Below are positions 8,395 to 17,508 of a DNA stretch of 64,000 bases, piece by piece. The translations under genes and the position numbers were made by a program. The DNA is from Halorubrum laminariae. GTDB lineage: Archaea > Halobacteriota > Halobacteria > Halobacteriales > Haloferacaceae. Each line of letters opens with the position of its first letter. Positions within the stretch are counted from its first letter, which is position 1. The notes below the pieces were generated by a model. The model had not been told where the DNA came from. It did not search any database and saw nothing but the letters and a program-made list of their open reading frames with translations. The stretch is taken from positions 310,001 through 374,000 of the forward strand of contig NZ_JANHDL010000002.1 in the NCBI RefSeq assembly GCF_024494655.1, given 5' to 3'.

Positions 8395-10341
8395 ATGAGC
8401 GAGAACACCGCCGGGGATTCCGGCACGCGAGGCGATTCGAGCCTCGAACCCGACGCCGAAAGGGCAGAAGGGGCGGCCGACGACCGGCCGATCGTCTACG
8501 ACTTGGCACCCGACTGCACCCTCGAAGACGCCGAGGTCGACGCGCTGTACCACGCGGAAGTCAACGGCGTCGTCGACTACGGCATGTTCGTTGACATCTC
8601 CGACGCCGTGAGCGGCCTCGTCCACGAGTCGAACCTCGACGACGACTACGCCGTCGGCGACCGGCTCGTCGTCCGACTGACCGAAGTGAAACCGAACGGG
8701 GACGTGGCGTTCGACGACGAGGATCCGGACGACTACCGGACCGAGACGGTCGCCCACGAGCCCACGGTCTCCCGCGTCCGCGGACTCTCGCCCGGCGACG
8801 AGGTCACCGTCGAGGGCGAGATCGCGCAGGCCAAACAGACCGGTGGCCCGACGATATTCGCCGTCGCGGACGCCACCGGCGTCCTCTCCTGTGCCGCGTT
8901 CAAGGAGGCGGGCGTCCGGGCGTACCCCGACGTGAGCGTCGGCGACATGGTCCACGTCTCCGGGACAGTCGAGACTCGCGAGAACGCGCTCCAACTGGAG
9001 GTAGACTCACTGACGCGGCTGACGGACGATCGCGCCGCGGCGGCCCGCGAGCGGTTCGAAGACGCGCTCGACGATCGCGCGGAGCCAGCCGACGTGGATC
9101 CGCTCGTCGAGTGGGAGGCGTTCGAGCCGATACACGACGACCTCCGCGAACTGGCTCGGCTTCTTCGACGAACCGTACTCGCCGGACGCCCGATCCGTGT
9201 CCGTCACCACGCCGACGGCGACGGGATGTGCGCGGCGATCCCGGTTCAGCTCGCGCTCGAAAACTTCGTCTGCGACGTTCACGAGGACCCAGACGCGGCG
9301 CGACATCTGTTCAAGCGGCTCCCGAGCAAGGCCCCGTACTACGAGATGGAGGACGTCACGCGCGACCTTAACTTCGCGCTTGAGGGACGCGCACGCCACG
9401 GGCAGAAGCTCCCGTTCCTCCTCATGCTCGACAACGGGTCGACGGAGGAGGACGTTCCCGCCTACGAGAATCTCGCCCACTACGACATCCCGATCGCGGT
9501 TGTCGACCACCACCATCCCGATCCAGAAGCGGTCGAGCCGCTGCTCGACGCGCACGTGAACCCGTATCTCCACGACGAGGACTACCGGGTCACGACGGGG
9601 ATGATGTGCGTCGAACTCGCCCGGCTGATCGATCCCTCGATCACCGGCGAACTGGAGCACGTCCCCGCGGTCGCCGGGCTCTCCGATCGCTCGAAGGCGG
9701 AGGCGATGGACGACTACGTCGACCTCGCCGCGGAGGCCGGCTACGAGGAGTCGGACCTCCTCGACATCGGCGAAGCGCTGGATTACGCCGCCCACTGGCT
9801 GCGCTACTCCGAGGGGAAGACCCTCGTCAACGACGCACTGAACGTCGGCTGCGACGACGAGGAACGCCACGAGGAACTGGTCGAGTTCCTCGCGGAGCGC
9901 GCCGAGCGCGACGTGGACCGGCAACTCGCCGCGCTTGACGACCACGTCGAACACGAACGGCTGGCCTCGGGCGCACACCTGTACCGGATCGACCTCGACG
10001 AGTACGCCCACCGGTTCACCTACCCCGCTCCCGGGAAGACGACCGGCGAACTTCACGACACCCGCGTCAAAGAGACGGGCGACCCCGTCATCACTATCGG
10101 CTACGGGCCGGACTTCTGTGTCCTCCGTTCCGACGGCGTGCGGCTCGACATCCCAAACATGGTGACTGAACTGAACGAGGAGCTTCCCGAGGCCGGCGTC
10201 TCCGGCGGCGGGCACCTCGTCGTCGGCTCGATCAAGTTCGTGAAGGGTCGTCGCGGTGCGGTGATCGAGACGCTCGTTGAGAAGATGGCCGACGCGGAGA
10301 TCGACGAGGCGCTCTCCTCGACGGTCGCTCTCGACGACTGA
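8395..10341 (+). CDS. RecJ-like DHH phosphoesterase with S1 and OB-fold domains
   Basis: The protein has 648 residues. An acidic N-terminal tail is followed by an S1 RNA-binding domain (about 45-105, GVVDYGMFVDISD), an OB-fold of the tRNA-anti type (about 120-205), and a DHH catalytic domain beginning IRVRHHADGDGMCAA near residue 268 and continuing to VVDHHHPDPE. A glycine-rich GGGHLVVGS near the C-terminus is the DHHA1 end. Such proteins are single-strand exonucleases or nano-RNases in archaeal repair or RNA turnover. The ATG at 8395 (MSEN) is chosen over 8389. It is divergent from the JAMM gene. Confidence 0.88.
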   Translation: MSENTAGDSGTRGDSSLEPDAERAEGAADDRPIVYDLAPDCTLEDAEVDALYHAEVNGVVDYGMFVDISDAVSGLVHESNLDDDYAVGDRLVVRLTEVKPNGDVAFDDEDPDDYRTETVAHEPTVSRVRGLSPGDEVTVEGEIAQAKQTGGPTIFAVADATGVLSCAAFKEAGVRAYPDVSVGDMVHVSGTVETRENALQLEVDSLTRLTDDRAAAARERFEDALDDRAEPADVDPLVEWEAFEPIHDDLRELARLLRRTVLAGRPIRVRHHADGDGMCAAIPVQLALENFVCDVHEDPDAARHLFKRLPSKAPYYEMEDVTRDLNFALEGRARHGQKLPFLLMLDNGSTEEDVPAYENLAHYDIPIAVVDHHHPDPEAVEPLLDAHVNPYLHDEDYRVTTGMMCVELARLIDPSITGELEHVPAVAGLSDRSKAEAMDDYVDLAAEAGYEESDLLDIGEALDYAAHWLRYSEGKTLVNDALNVGCDDEERHEELVEFLAERAERDVDRQLAALDDHVEHERLASGAHLYRIDLDEYAHRFTYPAPGKTTGELHDTRVKETGDPVITIGYGPDFCVLRSDGVRLDIPNMVTELNEELPEAGVSGGGHLVVGSIKFVKGRRGAVIETLVEKMADAEIDEALSSTVALDD

Positions 10342-10390
10342 CAGCGGCGACCCGGTCCGAGTTCTCCGACGGCAATTCTCCAACTCGCAC

Positions 10391-12154
10391 TCACGCGAAT
10401 CGAATCTCCCGACGTGCCGCGATCCACGCGCCGGCGACCGCGACGCCGAGTCCGCCGAGGAACTCGACCGGGAGGTGAACCCCACCGCCGCGCCAGTCGG
10501 CGGCGTACGCCCGGGCGTAGAAGTCGGCGACCGCCGCGTCGTCGACGGCCAACAGCACCTCTCGATTCTCCGTCGCCGCCCCCTCGTTCCAGTTGAGGCT
10601 TCCGACGATCGCCGCGTCGTCGACGACGAGACCCTTGGCGTGGATCTTCCCGTACCGGCCCCGTGGCTCCGAGACCGCGACCGCGATCGGCTCCGAGTCG
10701 AGCGTCGTGGCCAGATCGCGGTTGTCGTCGCGGTCGTACCACGCTCCAGACAAGAGCAGATGCACGTCGACGCCGCGGTCGGCCGCCCGCCGGAGCGCAC
10801 GGACGATCCGGTCGTTCGGCCCGCCGGTTCGCGGCACCACGGCGAGCACGCGGTCGTCCGCGGCGTCGATTCGGGCGACGATCCGATCGGCCGCGTTGCC
10901 CGGCGCGGTGAGGAGCGTCACGTCGGCGCGAGCGGGCGCGGGCGGCTCAAACCGGGTTGGATACGTGTCGTTCGCGCGTCCGGAGTCGTGGAACTCGGTG
11001 TCCGCCTCGAATTCCCGCCACGGACGGGCGTCGGTGGCCGCGGCGTCCGCGCGGAATAGGGCGGCGAGCGCGTCGGCGGGGGACGGATTTCTCGGGACGG
11101 ATTCGGATCCCGGCGTCGGCTCCGCGACGACGCCCCACCCGCGGTTGGTCCGACCGCCCGTACCGGACGGCTTCCAGTTCTCCGTGAGTACGACGGCTCG
11201 GTCGTCGGCGACGGCGTACTTCGCGTGATGGAATCGAAACCGCTCCGCGTCGCCGTCGAGGATTCGGACCTCGACGCCGGCGGCCACGAGCCGGTCCACG
11301 AGGCGGGCGCTTCGCGCCGAGAAGCCGCCCACTGGTGACCCCTCCAGAAGGACCCGCACGTCGACGCCACGGTCGACGGCGTCGACGAGCACGTTGGCGG
11401 TCCGGTCCGATTCGAGGGTGTAGCCGGCGAGCAGCAGCCGATCTTCCGTCCCGCGGAGGGTTTCCACGGGGACGTCCGGACTGTCGGGGAGAACGAACGG
11501 CGTGACCGACGCGTCTTCGATCCGAGCCGGCTCTCTGGGATCGTACCCGCGCGGTCGCCACTCACCCCAGTCGGCTCGCCAGCGGTGTCCGTCGCTGACG
11601 CGGCCGTACTCGACGATGTCGACGGGAACGCCGTCGTGCCGGAGTTCGATCCGGTCGCCGGACGCCGACAGGGGGAAGTACCCGTCGAGTCGGCGGAGTT
11701 CAGCCGGTCCGCGGTCGGCGGCCGCCGGGGCGTCGGCCAAGAACTCGGCGCTCCGTTCGGGGTCCGTCGACAGCGCGACGAGCCCGCTCGCGTTCGACGG
11801 AATCGACGCGTCGTGGTAGCCGTCAGAGAGGGACCAGTTCCCCCTCCTCGGGAGGGCGACGACGAGGTACTCGCCGCGATTTCTCTCCGTGGTCGGATTC
11901 GGGTATAGTTCGACGATCCGCGGATCCGTGGGAGCCGTAGTGGCGTTTGCGGCGGTGGCATCGAGCGTGCCGCCTCCGGCGGTTCCGTCCGGTGCGGCCG
12001 CGACAGTTGTCGAAGCGGCAGCTGTCACGGCGATTCCGGCGGTGAAGACAGCGACTCCGGCGAGGAGGACGGCGAACGCGATGACGATGAGGGGCGGGCC
12101 GGCAGCTGTTCGGTCTATCGGAGAGCGATCGACCAGCGATTGGAGGGTTCCCAC
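10391..12154 (-). CDS. Membrane-anchored phospholipase-D-family protein
   Basis: The protein has 587 residues with a hydrophobic segment at about 22-45 and another at the extreme C-terminus (FLGGLGVAVAGAWIAA), so the middle is probably extracellular. After a low-complexity stretch, residues 80-200 resemble a lamin-tail-type beta domain (IVELYPNPT, then DGYHDASIP). Two PLD catalytic motifs follow: HAKYAVADD and HAKGLVVDD, each an HxKxxxxD. Both are followed by Asn (TENW, SLNWN). Two motifs in one chain suggest an active phosphodiesterase, nuclease or lipase. The start is a GTG at 12154. The gene stands alone on the minus strand, and its substrate is unknown. Confidence 0.8.
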   Translation of the reverse strand: MGTLQSLVDRSPIDRTAAGPPLIVIAFAVLLAGVAVFTAGIAVTAAASTTVAAAPDGTAGGGTLDATAANATTAPTDPRIVELYPNPTTERNRGEYLVVALPRRGNWSLSDGYHDASIPSNASGLVALSTDPERSAEFLADAPAAADRGPAELRRLDGYFPLSASGDRIELRHDGVPVDIVEYGRVSDGHRWRADWGEWRPRGYDPREPARIEDASVTPFVLPDSPDVPVETLRGTEDRLLLAGYTLESDRTANVLVDAVDRGVDVRVLLEGSPVGGFSARSARLVDRLVAAGVEVRILDGDAERFRFHHAKYAVADDRAVVLTENWKPSGTGGRTNRGWGVVAEPTPGSESVPRNPSPADALAALFRADAAATDARPWREFEADTEFHDSGRANDTYPTRFEPPAPARADVTLLTAPGNAADRIVARIDAADDRVLAVVPRTGGPNDRIVRALRRAADRGVDVHLLLSGAWYDRDDNRDLATTLDSEPIAVAVSEPRGRYGKIHAKGLVVDDAAIVGSLNWNEGAATENREVLLAVDDAAVADFYARAYAADWRGGGVHLPVEFLGGLGVAVAGAWIAARREIRFA

Positions 12155-12240
12155 GCGGGTGAGTCCCGCGGTATCTGTTAAAAGAGTCAGGACGCGAAAC
12201 GAACGGGAAGTCGAAGCGAGAGAGGTGAACGGTTCGAACT

Positions 12241-13707
12241 TTACGCCACTGCGGCCGACGCGTCGAGCGACCGTTTCGCCTTCTCGCCCTCGGTGGAGAC
12301 GACGAACGAGTGCTCGTCCGCGTGGTCGGCGACCACTTCGAGGGCCTCGCGGGTGCCGATCTGTCGAAGCGCCCAGCCGGCGGCGGCGCGGAGGTCGTCG
12401 TCGCGCTCAGCGTCAGCGAGGATATTGGCGAGGGGGTCGACCGCGCGGGCGTCGCCGATGAGTCCGAGCGCCCGTGCGGCGAGGGGCTGGACGAGTTCGT
12501 CCGTGTCGCCCTCGGACGCAAGTTGGTTCGCGAGCGGCTGGACGGCTTCCGTCGCGCCGATCTCGCCGAGAGCCTTGAACGTCGCCTTCTGGAGCTGCGG
12601 GTTCGAGTTCTCGGGGACGAACTCGACGAGCGTCTCCGTCGCATCCGTCGCGGCCATCTTCCCGAGGATACGGATGGCGAACTGGTCGCGCTTCTCGGCG
12701 CGACCGAGCAGTTCTTCGAGCGAGGCTTCGGTCTTGCCGCGTTTGCCCATCCGTTCGAGCGCTTCGAGGCAGTGTCGCTCCATGAAATCGGAGGTGAGCG
12801 AGTCGAGCGCGAGCAAGATCTGGTCAATGTTGCCGCGCGACTCGTGTTCCTTCAGCGCGGCCCACTCCACCGGGTAATCTTTGTAGTGACCGAGTACGTC
12901 GTAGTACCCCTGCGCGCGGAGTTGCTCGTGAGTCTCTAGGTCGTCCCACTCCTCGGCGGCGTCGAGACCGTCCGCAAGGTCGTCGGTCGCAGCCAGCAGC
13001 GCAGAGATGGTGTCAGCGTCGTGGTCGACGTCGAGCTCCGCGTCGGCGACGGCGTCGGCCACGGTGTCGAGCGCCGTCACGAGCGTCTCGATCGGGACTG
13101 CGTCGGCCGGTTCGACGGGAGTTTCCGCGGCGTCAGCTGCCTCGTCGGTATCGGCCGGATATTCGCTCTCGGCCGCGTCAAGGACTTCCTCGGCGTCGTC
13201 GCCGTCCTCGACATCGATCGCGTCGGCCGCGGCGTCGACAAAGGTTCGGACCGCGTCGGCGGCATCGGCGTGACCCGCGGCAGTCCACTCGGTGTCTTCG
13301 AGCGTGGCCGCCGCCGTCTCGACCGCTTCGATGATATCCGAACCGTAGGGGCCACGGGCCTCCTCCACGCCTTCGCGCAGCTCCGCGATCCGCGACTCAA
13401 GGTCGCCGCGCGGGTCGTCGGCGTCCTCGTCGTCCTCGTCGGGCTCGGGGAGGTCGGCCTTTTCAACGCCCGCCTCCGCGTCGTCGAGGAGCGCGTCGAC
13501 ATCGTCGAGGTCTGCCTCCGTCTCGGCGTCGTCGAGGTGCGCCGCGATCTCGTCGAGGTACTCGTTCAGGGACTCCTCGGTCGCTTCGTCGGGACGCGTC
13601 GGCGCGGCGGCCTCCGTCGACTCGCCGGCGTCAGCCGCGTCCTCCGCGTCGCCCGCGGCGTCGGCCTCTCCGGAGGCGTCGGCCGGGTCGTCGTCGCCGT
13701 TGCTCAT
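12241..13707 (-). CDS. HEAT-repeat protein with acidic N-terminal half
   Basis: The protein has 488 residues. The first 240 are very acidic and alanine-rich with helical heptad-like stretches (LNEYLDEIAAHLDDAETEADL). The second half, from about residue 285, is a row of HEAT/PBS-lyase-type helix pairs such as ALERMGKRGKTEASLEELL, TFKALGEIGATEAVQPLANQ and ALGLIGDARAVDPLANIL, ending WALRQIGTREALEVV. HEAT repeats bind proteins; no catalytic residue is seen. It lies directly upstream of the PLD gene on the same strand with 86 bases between. The start is the ATG at 13707. The role is unknown. Confidence 0.8.
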   Translation of the reverse strand: MSNGDDDPADASGEADAAGDAEDAADAGESTEAAAPTRPDEATEESLNEYLDEIAAHLDDAETEADLDDVDALLDDAEAGVEKADLPEPDEDDEDADDPRGDLESRIAELREGVEEARGPYGSDIIEAVETAAATLEDTEWTAAGHADAADAVRTFVDAAADAIDVEDGDDAEEVLDAAESEYPADTDEAADAAETPVEPADAVPIETLVTALDTVADAVADAELDVDHDADTISALLAATDDLADGLDAAEEWDDLETHEQLRAQGYYDVLGHYKDYPVEWAALKEHESRGNIDQILLALDSLTSDFMERHCLEALERMGKRGKTEASLEELLGRAEKRDQFAIRILGKMAATDATETLVEFVPENSNPQLQKATFKALGEIGATEAVQPLANQLASEGDTDELVQPLAARALGLIGDARAVDPLANILADAERDDDLRAAAGWALRQIGTREALEVVADHADEHSFVVSTEGEKAKRSLDASAAVA

Positions 13708-13933
13708 ACCACAGACTGCGCGCGTAGTCCATTAAGACGTTTCCCTTCGCGGGCGAGTCGACGAGCCACTTGCTGATCACCCACACGTAGCCGTCGTCAA
13801 CACCGATGACTGCGACCGGACCGCGAGATAGACCCCGAATGGGTCCACACCGCCGATATCGGCCTGCAGGGATCTGCTCTGTGCAAATATATTCTACTCC
13901 TACAAATTCTATTTTCTATATCAAAAATATCTA

Positions 13934-13964
13934 TTTTATATATGGGAACTATTAAGTGCCTAAC
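13934..13964 (+). promoter_or_regulatory. dpsA promoter with possible metalloregulator site
   Basis: The 100 bases before dpsA are strongly A+T rich. A TATA element TTTTATATATG (13934-13944) lies about 40-50 bases before the ATG at 13984. Between them, TTAAGTGCCTAAC (13952-13964) is an imperfect inverted repeat resembling DtxR/SirR-type sites. It would overlap the predicted transcription start, a position suited to repression. Iron control of dpsA is known in Halobacterium; the site itself is my inference. Confidence 0.45.
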
Positions 13965-13983
13965 GCGCGTATGTGTATATACG

Positions 13984-14532
13984 ATGAGTACGCAAAAGCA
14001 GGCCCGTCAACGGTACGGAGAGGTTCACGAGAGCGAGGCGCTTCGCGTTCCCGAAGAGAAAGCCGAACAGCTCGTCGACGCGCTCAACACCGATCTCGCG
14101 GCGACGTACGTGCTCTACCACCAAGTCAAAAAGCATCACTGGCTTGTCGAGGGTGCCGAGTTCCTCGGCATCCACGAGTACCTCGGCGAGGTCGCGGCCG
14201 ACCTCGAAGAGAGCGCGGACGTGCTCGCGGAACGCGCGCAGGCGCTCGGCGGCGTGCCGCTCTCAGGGGGCGCGAACTACGAAGAACACGCGCCGGTGAC
14301 GGCCGAAGACGCCGACGCGTACGACATCCGTACGTCGCTGGAGAACGACCTCGAGCTGTTCGGCGACATCACAGAACAGCTTCGCGAACACATTCAACTC
14401 GCGAACAGCCTCGGCGACTACACCACCGAAGAGCAGCTCCGCGAAATCCTGGAAGGCGTCGAGGAACACGGGCACCACATCGAACACTATCTCGAAGACG
14501 ACACGCTCGTCACCGACGCTTCGATGGAGTAA
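13984..14532 (+). CDS. dpsA: DpsA, ferritin-like DNA-protection protein
   Basis: This 182-residue protein of the Dps/ferritin superfamily forms a dodecamer that oxidises and stores iron and protects against peroxide. The ferroxidase region is visible as YHQVKKHHWLVEGAEF near residue 44 with HEYLGEVAADLEE after it; the His, Asp and Glu positions match Dps. The ATG at 13984 is chosen over the in-frame ATG at 13942, which lies within the TATA region. It stands alone behind an A+T-rich promoter and is followed by a T-rich stretch. Halobacterium DpsA responds to iron and oxidative stress. Confidence 0.93.
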   Translation: MSTQKQARQRYGEVHESEALRVPEEKAEQLVDALNTDLAATYVLYHQVKKHHWLVEGAEFLGIHEYLGEVAADLEESADVLAERAQALGGVPLSGGANYEEHAPVTAEDADAYDIRTSLENDLELFGDITEQLREHIQLANSLGDYTTEEQLREILEGVEEHGHHIEHYLEDDTLVTDASME

Positions 14533-14554
14533 CGAGACAGTTCAGCTCGACTGC

Positions 14555-14566
14555 TTTTTCAATTTC
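14555..14566 (+). terminator. T-rich terminator after dpsA
   Basis: TTTTTCAATTT starts about 22 bases after the dpsA stop. Runs of T without a required hairpin are the usual archaeal termination signal. Confidence 0.5.
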
Positions 14567-14644
14567 CACGGGCCGGTCAGCGACCACGACAGTTGCAGCC
14601 GTGATGTGCACGCTGCAGAGCTGGGTCCGATCTCCGAACCGGGC

Positions 14645-14869
14645 TCACCGACGGCGAAGCGCGTACGCCGCGTAGCCGACGGCGACGAGGAGCCCCGCCG
14701 AGAGGAGGCTGCCGAACACCGCTGGCGAGGTGGTGACGTACTCGCCGAACGGATCGGTCAGCGCGAGCACGCCGACGGTGAGCGCGACGGCGATCAGGAT
14801 CCCAACCGCGCCGAACACCTTGAACGCCGCGTCAAGTCTGGGCTGTGCCGCAGTGGTCGAGTGGCTCAT
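14645..14869 (-). CDS. Small two-helix membrane protein
   Basis: The protein has 74 residues, starting at the ATG at 14869 (MSHSTTAAQPRLDAAFKVFG). Two hydrophobic segments lie at about 18-37 and 50-70, separated by a short polar loop (DPFGEYVTTSPA). The C-terminus is basic (RRR), so it is probably cytoplasmic. It resembles the many short conserved haloarchaeal membrane proteins of unknown role. It lies between dpsA and deoC on the opposite strand to dpsA. No motif suggests a function. Confidence 0.6.
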   Translation of the reverse strand: MSHSTTAAQPRLDAAFKVFGAVGILIAVALTVGVLALTDPFGEYVTTSPAVFGSLLSAGLLVAVGYAAYALRRR

Positions 14870-14952
14870 ACCCACGCGTACGACGGCTGTATATAAATCA
14901 CCACCACGGGATTCCCACGGGGAGAAAACGAGAGCGGCCGTCGCGCCGGCGG

Positions 14953-15591
14953 TCACGCGGGATAGCCGTCGACGATGGCGACACCGGAGGACGCACCGAT
15001 CCGGACCGCGCCGGCATCGAGCATGGCTGTCGCCTCCGCGTAGGAGCCGACGCCGCCCGAGGCTTTCACCGGAAGGTACTCGCTCAGCAGGTCCACGTCG
15101 GGCACCGTCGCGCCGCCGTCGGCGAACCCGGTCGACGTCTTCACCATGTCGGCGTCGGCGGCGACGGCGGCCTCGCAGGCGAGACGCTTCTCGGCGTCGG
15201 TCAGAAGCGCCGTTTCGACGATCACCTTCACCGGGATCGGTACCGCGGCGACGACGCCGGATATCTCGGCCGCGACCGCGTCGTCCTCGCCCGCCTTGAG
15301 TCGACCGACGTTGATCACGAGGTCGATCTCGTCCGCGCCGTCGTTCCAGGCGGCGACCGCCTCGTCGCGTTTCACTCCCGGTGCGTGTTGTCCGTGGGGG
15401 AACCCGATCACCGTCGCGATCGTCACCGATCCGTGTCCGTAGTCGGTCGCCTCGGAGAGGTAACAGGGCGGAATACAGACGTTCATCCCGTAGTCTGCGG
15501 CCTCGTCGAGAACCGTCTCGACATCGCCCCACGTCGTCTCCGGGCCGAGCACGGTGTGGTCGATGCTGGCGGCGAACTCGTCGCGATCCAT
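14953..15591 (-). CDS. deoC: Deoxyribose-phosphate aldolase
   Basis: The enzyme cleaves 2-deoxyribose 5-phosphate to acetaldehyde and glyceraldehyde 3-phosphate through a Schiff base in nucleoside catabolism. The ATG at 15591 gives [15 protein letters not shown] and 212 residues, the usual archaeal length; an in-frame ATG 11 codons upstream is less family-like. The catalytic region is clear: [10 protein letters not shown] carries the acid Asp, [10 protein letters not shown] carries the Glu, MVKTSTGF carries the Schiff-base Lys, and PVKASGGV carries the second Lys. It is divergent from gatD. Confidence 0.95.
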   Translation of the reverse strand: MDRDEFAASIDHTVLGPETTWGDVETVLDEAADYGMNVCIPPCYLSEATDYGHGSVTIATVIGFPHGQHAPGVKRDEAVAAWNDGADEIDLVINVGRLKAGEDDAVAAEISGVVAAVPIPVKVIVETALLTDAEKRLACEAAVAADADMVKTSTGFADGGATVPDVDLLSEYLPVKASGGVGSYAEATAMLDAGAVRIGASSGVAIVDGYPA

Positions 15592-15698
15592 GCACCGATG
15601 GTGGGTGCGATGCTTCAAAGTCATATGAGGTCGGCGAGGGAACGCCTCCGCGTCGCCGAACGGTTGGATTCAAGTCCGCCGCAGGGGAACCGGGTGGT

Positions 15699-17072
15699 AT
15701 GCAACCGGGAGATCGCGTCCGCGTCGACCGCGGGGACGTCACGAACGAGGGCGTACTGCTCCCCTCGACGACTCGCGACCACCTCGTCGTCAAGCTCGAC
15801 GGCGGCTACAACGTCGGTATCGACCGCGAGGGGGCCGATGTGGAAGTGCTCGAATCCGGTGCCCGCGACATCGACGAGGGGGCAGACGCGGGCGGCGACG
15901 AGGCCTCCGAGATCACCTTCGACTCGGACCTCCCCACGATCTCACTCATCTCGACAGGCGGCACCATCGCGTCCACCGTCGACTACCGGACCGGAGCGGT
16001 CACCGCGCAGTTCGACGCCGAGGACGTGCTCCGGGCGGTTCCAGACCTCGCGGGGCGAGCGAACTACCGCGGGCGGGTCGTCGCGAATATCCTCTCCGAG
16101 AACATGGACCCGTCGATCTGGCGGGAGCTCGCGGCCGCCGTCCGCGACGAGATCGAGGCGGGCGCAGACGGCGTCGTCGTGATGCACGGCACCGACACGA
16201 TGCAGTTCTCCGCGTCCGCGCTCTCCTTCGTCCTCGATTCGCCCGTCCCTGTCGTGTTCACCGGGAGCCAGCGCTCCGCGGACCGGCCCTCCTCGGACAA
16301 CGTGATGAACGCGGTGTGCGCCGTGGAGGCCGCGAAGGCCGACCACGCCGAGACGCTGGTGTGCATGCACGCGACGCAGTCCGACGACGCCTGCGCGCTC
16401 CACCGCGGTACCCGCGTGCGGAAGAACCACACCTCGCGCCGAGACGCCTTCGAAACCGTCGGTGCCGCGCCGCTCGGGCTGATCGACTATGAAGCGGCCG
16501 CCGAGGCGGGAGCCGACGGCGACGCGGCCGACGGCGCGATCGAGTGGAACCGCGAGCATCTCCCGCGCGGCGAAGGCGCGGCCGGTGAAGATGGCAGAGA
16601 CGGCGCGGGCGACGGAGACGACGCGGACGATGGAGATGGCGCGGGCGACGGAGACGACGAAGTCGCCGTCGGCTTCCGTCCCGACCTCGCCGCCGACGTG
16701 GAACTCGTCAAGTTCACGCCGGGAATGGACCCGGCGGCGTGGGATTACCTCGACGGGAAACGCGGCATCGTGATCGAGGGGACCGGCCTCGGCCACGTCC
16801 ACACCGACCTGATCTCGCGGATCGAGGCGCTCGTCGAGGGCGGCGCGGTCGTCGCGATGACGAGCCAGTGCCTCGACGGGCGGGTCTGTGATCGGGTGTA
16901 CGACACCGGTCGCGACCTGCTCGACGCGGGCGTCGTCGAGGCGGGAGACACGCTCCCGGGCACCGCGAAGGTGAAGCTAATGTGGGCGCTCGCGAACCTC
17001 GACGACCCCGCCGACGCGATGGGGCGCGATCTTGCCGGGGAACTGACGGAGGAGTCGCAGCCCTGGCGATGA
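15699..17072 (+). CDS. gatD: Glu-tRNA(Gln) amidotransferase subunit D
   Basis: GatD is the asparaginase-like subunit of the archaeal GatDE amidotransferase, which converts Glu-tRNA(Gln) to Gln-tRNA(Gln). The 457 residues begin with a small beta-barrel (about 1-55), followed by the asparaginase domain with STGGTIAS near residue 84 and MHGTDTM near residue 162, which hold the two catalytic Thr, and a SRRDAFE segment. An acidic, Gly/Asp-rich insert of about 55 residues (16493-16665) interrupts the domain before a FTPGMDP segment. GatE is not in the window. Its stop overlaps the ATG of the next small gene. Confidence 0.95.
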   Translation: MQPGDRVRVDRGDVTNEGVLLPSTTRDHLVVKLDGGYNVGIDREGADVEVLESGARDIDEGADAGGDEASEITFDSDLPTISLISTGGTIASTVDYRTGAVTAQFDAEDVLRAVPDLAGRANYRGRVVANILSENMDPSIWRELAAAVRDEIEAGADGVVVMHGTDTMQFSASALSFVLDSPVPVVFTGSQRSADRPSSDNVMNAVCAVEAAKADHAETLVCMHATQSDDACALHRGTRVRKNHTSRRDAFETVGAAPLGLIDYEAAAEAGADGDAADGAIEWNREHLPRGEGAAGEDGRDGAGDGDDADDGDGAGDGDDEVAVGFRPDLAADVELVKFTPGMDPAAWDYLDGKRGIVIEGTGLGHVHTDLISRIEALVEGGAVVAMTSQCLDGRVCDRVYDTGRDLLDAGVVEAGDTLPGTAKVKLMWALANLDDPADAMGRDLAGELTEESQPWR

Positions 17073-17254
17073 GCGACTTGGAAGCGGGTCCCGATCCCGT
17101 CATCCGCGAGGCCCACCCCGGCGACGCGGACGCGGCTCGCGTGCTTATCGCCGAGACGGTCGAACACATGAGCGATACCGCCGCGAACCGGATCCCGGTC
17201 GCGACCGAACCAGACTTGGTGATGGCCGCGGATCTCACGCGGGGAGCGTCATGA
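17069..17254 (+). CDS. Short protein resembling the N-terminus of a GNAT acetyltransferase
   Basis: The protein has only 61 residues. The segment PVIREAHPGDADAARVLIAET looks like the first strand and helix of GNAT acetyltransferases, but no acetyl-CoA loop follows. Its ATG overlaps the gatD stop (ATGA), and its own stop overlaps the ATG of the next gene in the same way. It is therefore tightly placed in an operon and probably translated. It may be a truncated acetyltransferase kept for coupling, or an unrelated small protein. Confidence 0.55.
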   Translation: MSDLEAGPDPVIREAHPGDADAARVLIAETVEHMSDTAANRIPVATEPDLVMAADLTRGAS

Positions 17255-17463
17255 GCCTCTTCGGCGTCGCGCTCCCGTGGTCGCTCCCGCTCACGCTCGT
17301 GATCTACGGCGTCGTCGTCGCCGCCACCGTGTGGATCTATCGCGACGCGAGAGCGCGAGGGAGCCGATACGCGCTCGTCTGGGCCCTCTCGACGCTCGTG
17401 TTCACGATCGTTCCGGTGCTCGCGTACCTGTACCTTCACCGCGACGCGGGACCGGCGCGGTGA
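17251..17463 (+). CDS. Small two-helix membrane protein in the gatD operon
   Basis: The protein has 70 residues with two hydrophobic helices (about 7-28 and 41-63) joined by the basic loop YRDARARGSRY, and ends in a short polar tail. The layout resembles the two-helix membrane anchors found at the N-terminus of some phospholipases. Its ATG overlaps the stop of the preceding 61-residue gene. The function is unknown. The next gene starts 45 bases later on the same strand. Confidence 0.6.
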   Translation: MSLFGVALPWSLPLTLVIYGVVVAATVWIYRDARARGSRYALVWALSTLVFTIVPVLAYLYLHRDAGPAR

Positions 17464-17508
17464 CCCGCACCGACCACTTATGAATCCGGACGCGGATCGC
17501 TCGGACGG

